This document shows positions 5,358 to 8,234 of a DNA stretch of 8,234 nucleotides, one piece after another; positions within the stretch are counted from its first letter, which is position 1; every line of letters begins with the position of its first letter. The translations under genes and the position numbers were made by a program. Location of the stretch: contig NZ_CANTKB010000054.1 in the NCBI RefSeq assembly GCF_947654165.1, forward strand, positions 1-8,234, written 5' to 3'. The notes under the pieces are model-generated. The model was not told where the DNA came from, did not search any database, and was given only the letters and a program-made list of their open reading frames with translations. This stretch comes from an uncultured Blautia sp. (GTDB lineage: Bacteria > Bacillota > Clostridia > Lachnospirales > Lachnospiraceae).

Positions 5358-6239
5358 ATGTTCGATGCGGGGGAGACCGTATTTTTGGTTACCACTTATC
5401 CAAGACCGATTGCGGTGCGTGAACGGATGGAGATTGAGAGAGGACCGGAGCATTACCAGATGGAGAGAGAGGATGTGGAACGGATCAGAACGTTGGAAAA
5501 ACGGATGCAGGGGTATCCACAGATAAAGTCATTGAAAGAGGAGAAACTTCTTCTGGGGACAGAAAACAGATATGGAATATACCAGATCATAGACAGCAGC
5601 CCTGGCAGAGAATATGAATTTATGGATCTGAATTTTATTGAAAGGCATGGATATCAGGTGAAAAAAGAGGACTATGAGCTAATTTATTCCGATAAAATGT
5701 ATTATGGAGATACATTAGATTCCCTGTATGAGAAGTTCAATATTGCCCATCCGGAAGATTATACCGGTCATTCCTTATCGGTCAGTGATATTGTTGTCCT
5801 CAATGAAAATGGGAATGTAAAAGCCTATTTTGTAGACAGTATCAGTTTCCGTGAATTGCCGGATTTCCTGCAATTAGAGCCGGAACTGAACCAGGAAGAA
5901 TTGGCTTACCGGATCGGGGATCAATTCTTTGCTATTCAGGTGGCAACGGAGGGGTATGATTATTCCATTTATGATAAAGAGTATAAGCTCATGGACGGAG
6001 GAATCATAGATAATCCGGATATTTCCATGAGAGAGGCTGTTCAGGATATTTTAGAGTATGAAAGTCTGGATCAATTAGAACGGATACCGGTAGATTATGA
6101 TGAACTGCAGGAAAAAGTGGAAGAAGTAGAGGTAGAAATCCTTCAGGAAACAAGAGGCCAGAGAAAGCGGGTTCCGGTTATTTCGGAACATACGGAAGCG
6201 GAAGCCGGATTAAATGGAATGAGCCGGTCAGAAATCTAA
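5358..6239 (+). CDS. Polyvalent protein, middle piece with YodL domain
   Basis: A 293-residue stretch in the same frame as the pieces on both sides. Residues ~1-50 are the rest of an LPD-like segment cut by the TAA at 5346. Residues ~71-171 match the YodL-like domain of mobile-element proteins: RYGIYQI, YELIY, LDSLYEKFNIAHPEDYTGHS, LSVSDIVVL, AYFVDSISFRELPDFL. Residues ~183-238 (AYRIGDQFFAIQVATEGYDY...DGGIIDNPDISMREAVQDIL) resemble another large-polyvalent-associated domain, perhaps LPD28. A charged linker ends at SRSEI-stop. The ATG at 5358 has no ribosome binding site; independent translation would need reinitiation about 10 bases after the previous stop, or readthrough. Confidence 0.68.
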   Translation: MFDAGETVFLVTTYPRPIAVRERMEIERGPEHYQMEREDVERIRTLEKRMQGYPQIKSLKEEKLLLGTENRYGIYQIIDSSPGREYEFMDLNFIERHGYQVKKEDYELIYSDKMYYGDTLDSLYEKFNIAHPEDYTGHSLSVSDIVVLNENGNVKAYFVDSISFRELPDFLQLEPELNQEELAYRIGDQFFAIQVATEGYDYSIYDKEYKLMDGGIIDNPDISMREAVQDILEYESLDQLERIPVDYDELQEKVEEVEVEILQETRGQRKRVPVISEHTEAEAGLNGMSRSEI

Positions 6240-6311
6240 GAAACCGTATGGGCGATTGCACAGGCAGAGATTATTGAAAACGATCTGGATGCCAGGATAC
6301 AGGCTGTTCGT

Positions 6312-7910
6312 GTGTACGGAAGCCGTACAAGGGATGGGCTATATAAAGAAGAATCTGATGTGGATGTGGTAATTGCTTATGAGGGAACTGTACGTGAGGA
6401 TGATTTGTTTTCTGCATTGAACGAAGCAGGGTATATGCTCGGAAATATGAGAGTAGATATGAACCCGATCAGACCGGATAAGACTGGTACATTAGAAGAT
6501 TTTCTTGAAAGATCCGAACGGTATCTGGATGAAAAAACGGAGCAGATGAAAGCCAGAGGGGAGTACAAGCCATTGGCGAAAGTAGAAGAGTTGGAAGAGG
6601 CAAACTACAATATGATCGATAACGTCCTGAACAATATGCCGCCGAAGAAAGAGCCGTATCTGGAATACTATGCTGCAGAATGTGATGAATACCATAGTCT
6701 TGGCAAAATATATAAGAGTACAAATCTGGATGAGATAGTTGCAAAATACCGGGATATCATTGATGACCCTACGTTGAGCTATTATGGAAACGGCATGGGA
6801 ATTATTTACCGTGACCCGGATGATACTTTTTATGATGAGGCAGAGGTATCTCTGGTCAGCAGGAAATCTATCCGGGGAGACAGCCTGGATGATGTGGCAT
6901 TTCTGGCAGCACTTCCAATGGTACATGAGGCACTGGAAAAGATTGTAGAGGCGTTTCCGGATTTTCGATATTATCCCCCGAAGGAATTGAATGTCCATTA
7001 TTATCAGGAGAAAATGACTGCGGATGAACTGGCTGCAGCACTGGATCAATTAGCGGAAGACTTTGACTCTTATGATTATCATGACAACTTCAGCCCGGAG
7101 GAAGATATGGTAGAAACTGCCACATTGGAATTAAGATGCGGCTATGCCCATAAGTACATCCCGTTTTTGAAAGATATTATAGATGAGGAATGCGAAGAGT
7201 CTCCACGGGCAGAAGAACTTCTGGAGAAACTGAAAGCCTATCAGCCAGAAATACCAGAAACAGCAGTTCCGATTGTTCGTATCAATTTCTGTGAGGATAA
7301 GGAAATGGACATTTCCGGTTATCAGAAGCTGGGAAGTCTGGATGAAACTACAGCCAAAATGGATGCAGAGTTGGCTTCAAAAGCAGATCCGAAGACAGGA
7401 ATACCAGAGAAAACAGTTCAGATGTATTTTACGATTTACTATCCGGATCATAACCAGATGCAGGAATTAAAAGGGAAAATCAATATCGGAGATGGAAATG
7501 GCGGTATTGTGAGCCAGTTGAAGAACCAGAATGAAATGAAGTTGCATGATGAAAGTTGGCTGAATTACCAAAGGGGTAAGGGCGAAGAATCTTTTCAGGC
7601 ATATATGTCAGATCTTACGGATATGCAGGAGCATGTATTGCCGTATTTGCAGAGTTTCTGCAGTTTGGAAGAGAAGGAACCTGAACGAATAGAAGGAAAA
7701 GTTCAATTATTGGCGGATGGAGAAAAGAAGTTGCCTGAAAGAGCAGTATCCGATAAGGGTGCCTTAAAACAGGGCTCCCTTTTAGAGAACGAAAAAACAA
7801 TGGGGAAAAAGGAAAGGAAATCTATTCATGAGCGATTAAAAATGAACAAGGAGATTATTGCAAAACAGCAGGGAAAAGATAGCAAAGCGAAAGGGGTTGA
7901 GCTTGCATAA
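6312..7910 (+). CDS. Polyvalent protein, C-terminal piece with MNT nucleotidyltransferase domain
   Basis: This piece carries a minimal nucleotidyltransferase core: VYGSRTRDGLYKEESDVDVV provides the GS and DxD metal-binding acidic residues, and VDMNPI near residue 55 supplies a third Asp. Such enzymes transfer a nucleotide to a protein or small molecule; the target here is unknown. The first helix of the fold (TVWAIAQAEII, 6243-6275) is encoded upstream of GTG 6312 in the same frame after the TAA at 6237, so starting at 6312 would lose part of the domain. Further on are helical regions, an LPD16-like stretch (~335-465, with INIGDGNGG), and a basic tail (KERKSIHERLKMNKEIIAKQ) that recurs at the C-termini of Tn1549-type polyvalent proteins. 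No ribosome binding site precedes it. Confidence 0.68.
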   Translation: MYGSRTRDGLYKEESDVDVVIAYEGTVREDDLFSALNEAGYMLGNMRVDMNPIRPDKTGTLEDFLERSERYLDEKTEQMKARGEYKPLAKVEELEEANYNMIDNVLNNMPPKKEPYLEYYAAECDEYHSLGKIYKSTNLDEIVAKYRDIIDDPTLSYYGNGMGIIYRDPDDTFYDEAEVSLVSRKSIRGDSLDDVAFLAALPMVHEALEKIVEAFPDFRYYPPKELNVHYYQEKMTADELAAALDQLAEDFDSYDYHDNFSPEEDMVETATLELRCGYAHKYIPFLKDIIDEECEESPRAEELLEKLKAYQPEIPETAVPIVRINFCEDKEMDISGYQKLGSLDETTAKMDAELASKADPKTGIPEKTVQMYFTIYYPDHNQMQELKGKINIGDGNGGIVSQLKNQNEMKLHDESWLNYQRGKGEESFQAYMSDLTDMQEHVLPYLQSFCSLEEKEPERIEGKVQLLADGEKKLPERAVSDKGALKQGSLLENEKTMGKKERKSIHERLKMNKEIIAKQQGKDSKAKGVELA

Positions 7911-7968
7911 GTACTGAAGAGCAAGAAGAGTTCTATAAGTTATATTGCAGAAGAAAAATACTGCAGGG

Positions 7969-8007
7969 GGAGAAATGTTCAAATGATGAATGTTTCTCCT
8001 TATTTTA
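7969..8007 (+). terminator. Intrinsic terminator after the polyvalent gene
   Basis: A 12-bp stem with two G-T pairs joins 7969-7980 (GGAGAAATGTTC) and 7988-7999 (GAATGTTTCTCC) around a 7-base loop, followed by TTATTTT (8000-8006). It lies 59 bases after the TAA at 7908-7910 and probably ends the sortase-polyvalent transcript. Confidence 0.68.
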
Positions 8008-8040
8008 AGGAAATTATTGTAGTTTATTTGTTATGGAAAA

Positions 8041-8052
8041 GTTTCATGAAAC
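8041..8052. repeat. 12-bp perfect palindrome
   Basis: GTTTCATGAAAC is its own reverse complement. Sites of this size can be operators for dimeric regulators, but no regulator gene is in view, so the role is unknown. Confidence 0.3.
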
Positions 8053-8123
8053 AATGATTTAAAACTATTAGACATACCTTGTATGAATGTCCATATTTTT
8101 AACATAGCAAAGGTGTTTGCCTA

Positions 8124-8151
8124 TTGTCGTTGAGAGGATATCTGATATGCT
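8124..8151 (+). promoter_or_regulatory. Weak candidate promoter
   Basis: TTGTCG (8124-8129) and TATGCT (8146-8151) are spaced 16 bases apart, each 4 of 6 to the sigma-A consensus, and TG precedes the -10 by one base (extended -10). Transcription would run right, into the hairpin at 8189-8221. Confidence 0.22.
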
Positions 8152-8188
8152 GAAATAGAGGATACTTGAAATAATGTATATGATGCTG

Positions 8189-8221
8189 GGGTCAGAACAT
8201 AGTGTTTTCTGTGTCTGACCC
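8189..8221. other. Strong hairpin (inverted repeat) near right edge
   Basis: GGGTCAGA (8189-8196) pairs with TCTGACCC (8214-8221); after a bulged A, CATAG (8198-8202) pairs with CTGTG (8209-8213), leaving a TGTTTT loop. No T run follows on the + strand (TCTAAGAG), so it is not a standard terminator in that direction. It could be a leader-RNA structure, part of a transfer or recombination site, or an attenuator. Confidence 0.5.
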
Positions 8222-8234
8222 TCTAAGAGAACCT

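Larger units (their letters stand above)
4791..7910 (+). pseudogene. Polyvalent protein gene interrupted by two in-frame TAA codons
   Basis: One reading frame of 1040 codons runs from ATG 4791 to TAA 7908-7910 and is broken only by TAA at 5346 and TAA at 6237, with no shift of frame. The parts after each stop lack a ribosome binding site and begin inside recognisable domains: ALRMFDAGETVFLV spans the first break, and SRSEI-stop-ETVWAIAQ spans the second. In related elements the last motif reads SRSEIEE, so the second TAA probably replaces a GAA codon. Combined order: unknown N-terminus, LPD-like segment, a second related segment, YodL, another LPD-like segment, MNT nucleotidyltransferase, LPD-like region, basic tail. 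Large polyvalent proteins are thought to travel with element DNA into recipients and act there. GTAGGAGG (4774-4781) overlaps the sortase stop and supports ATG 4791. Nonsense decay is the simplest reading; readthrough is less likely. Confidence 0.75.
7911..8234. other. Non-coding, AT-rich right end of the window
   Basis: These 324 bases hold no convincing gene. They contain a terminator (7969-8007), a 12-bp perfect palindrome (8041-8052), a weak promoter-like pair (8124-8151) and a strong hairpin (8189-8221). The only methionine-initiated frame worth mentioning is 24 codons (7983-8057) and overlaps the terminator stem. Composition is more AT-rich than the coding part to the left, which may mark a change of module. 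Confidence 0.55.

Noticed and set aside
6492..7049. 185-codon open frame on the minus strand
   Set aside because: It is the complement of the polyvalent gene, with no start signal and an implausible composition.
4791..7910. Reassignment of TAA to a sense codon across the element
   Set aside because: Other genes in the window end properly at TAA (for example 1135 and 3670), so a general code change is not supported.
7983..8057. 24-residue hydrophobic peptide (MMNVSPYFKE...)
   Set aside because: Its start overlaps the loop and right arm of the terminator and it has no well-placed ribosome binding site; it could be a tiny membrane peptide, but the evidence is too thin.

Overview
The window looks like part of an integrative and conjugative (or formerly conjugative) element of the Tn1549-like kind carried by Lachnospiraceae and related gut Clostridia. 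The reasons are the gene set and order (two RepA_N initiators, a DnaC-type loader, PcfB/DUF3801, the membrane domain of a VirD4-type coupling protein, a class B sortase and a YodL/nucleotidyltransferase polyvalent protein), the strong AGGAGG-type ribosome binding sites, the overlapping stop/start junctions and the moderate GC content. All recognisable genes are on the + strand. No chromosomal housekeeping gene, rRNA, tRNA, CRISPR array or insertion sequence was seen, so the host cannot be named more closely.

Positions 1-2760 are a tightly packed replication module: a small acidic protein of unknown function (perhaps cut by the window edge), a RepA_N-domain protein with a long acidic C-terminal extension, a second RepA_N-domain initiator, and a DnaC/IstB-like AAA+ helicase loader. 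The second initiator carries five tandem 23-bp repeats inside its coding sequence, where RepA_N replicons keep their origin. An intrinsic terminator overlaps the stop codon of the loader gene. Positions 2776-3672 are the start of the transfer module: pcfB, then a coupling-protein gene that stops after its two membrane segments, just where the ATPase part should begin.

The rest of a usual transfer block (coupling ATPase, PrgI/VirB4-like channel proteins, NlpC/P60 hydrolase) is absent. Instead comes a small, AT-richer zinc-ribbon gene (3676-3900), an AT-rich gap with an intrinsic terminator, a class B sortase (4013-4777), and one long reading frame (4791-7910) for a polyvalent protein. That frame is interrupted by exactly two in-frame TAA codons (5346 and 6237) and no frameshift. 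Its domains are LPD-like segments, YodL, an MNT-type nucleotidyltransferase and a basic C-terminal tail. From 7911 to 8234 there is no convincing gene, only a terminator, a palindrome and a strong hairpin near the right edge.

Taken together, the replication genes look intact while the transfer genes are truncated and the polyvalent gene is broken. This fits an element losing autonomous conjugation, or one that depends on another element. The points most worth following are the iteron-like array inside repA, the doubly interrupted polyvalent gene, the exact truncation of the coupling protein, and the internal ribosome binding site in the first RepA_N gene.
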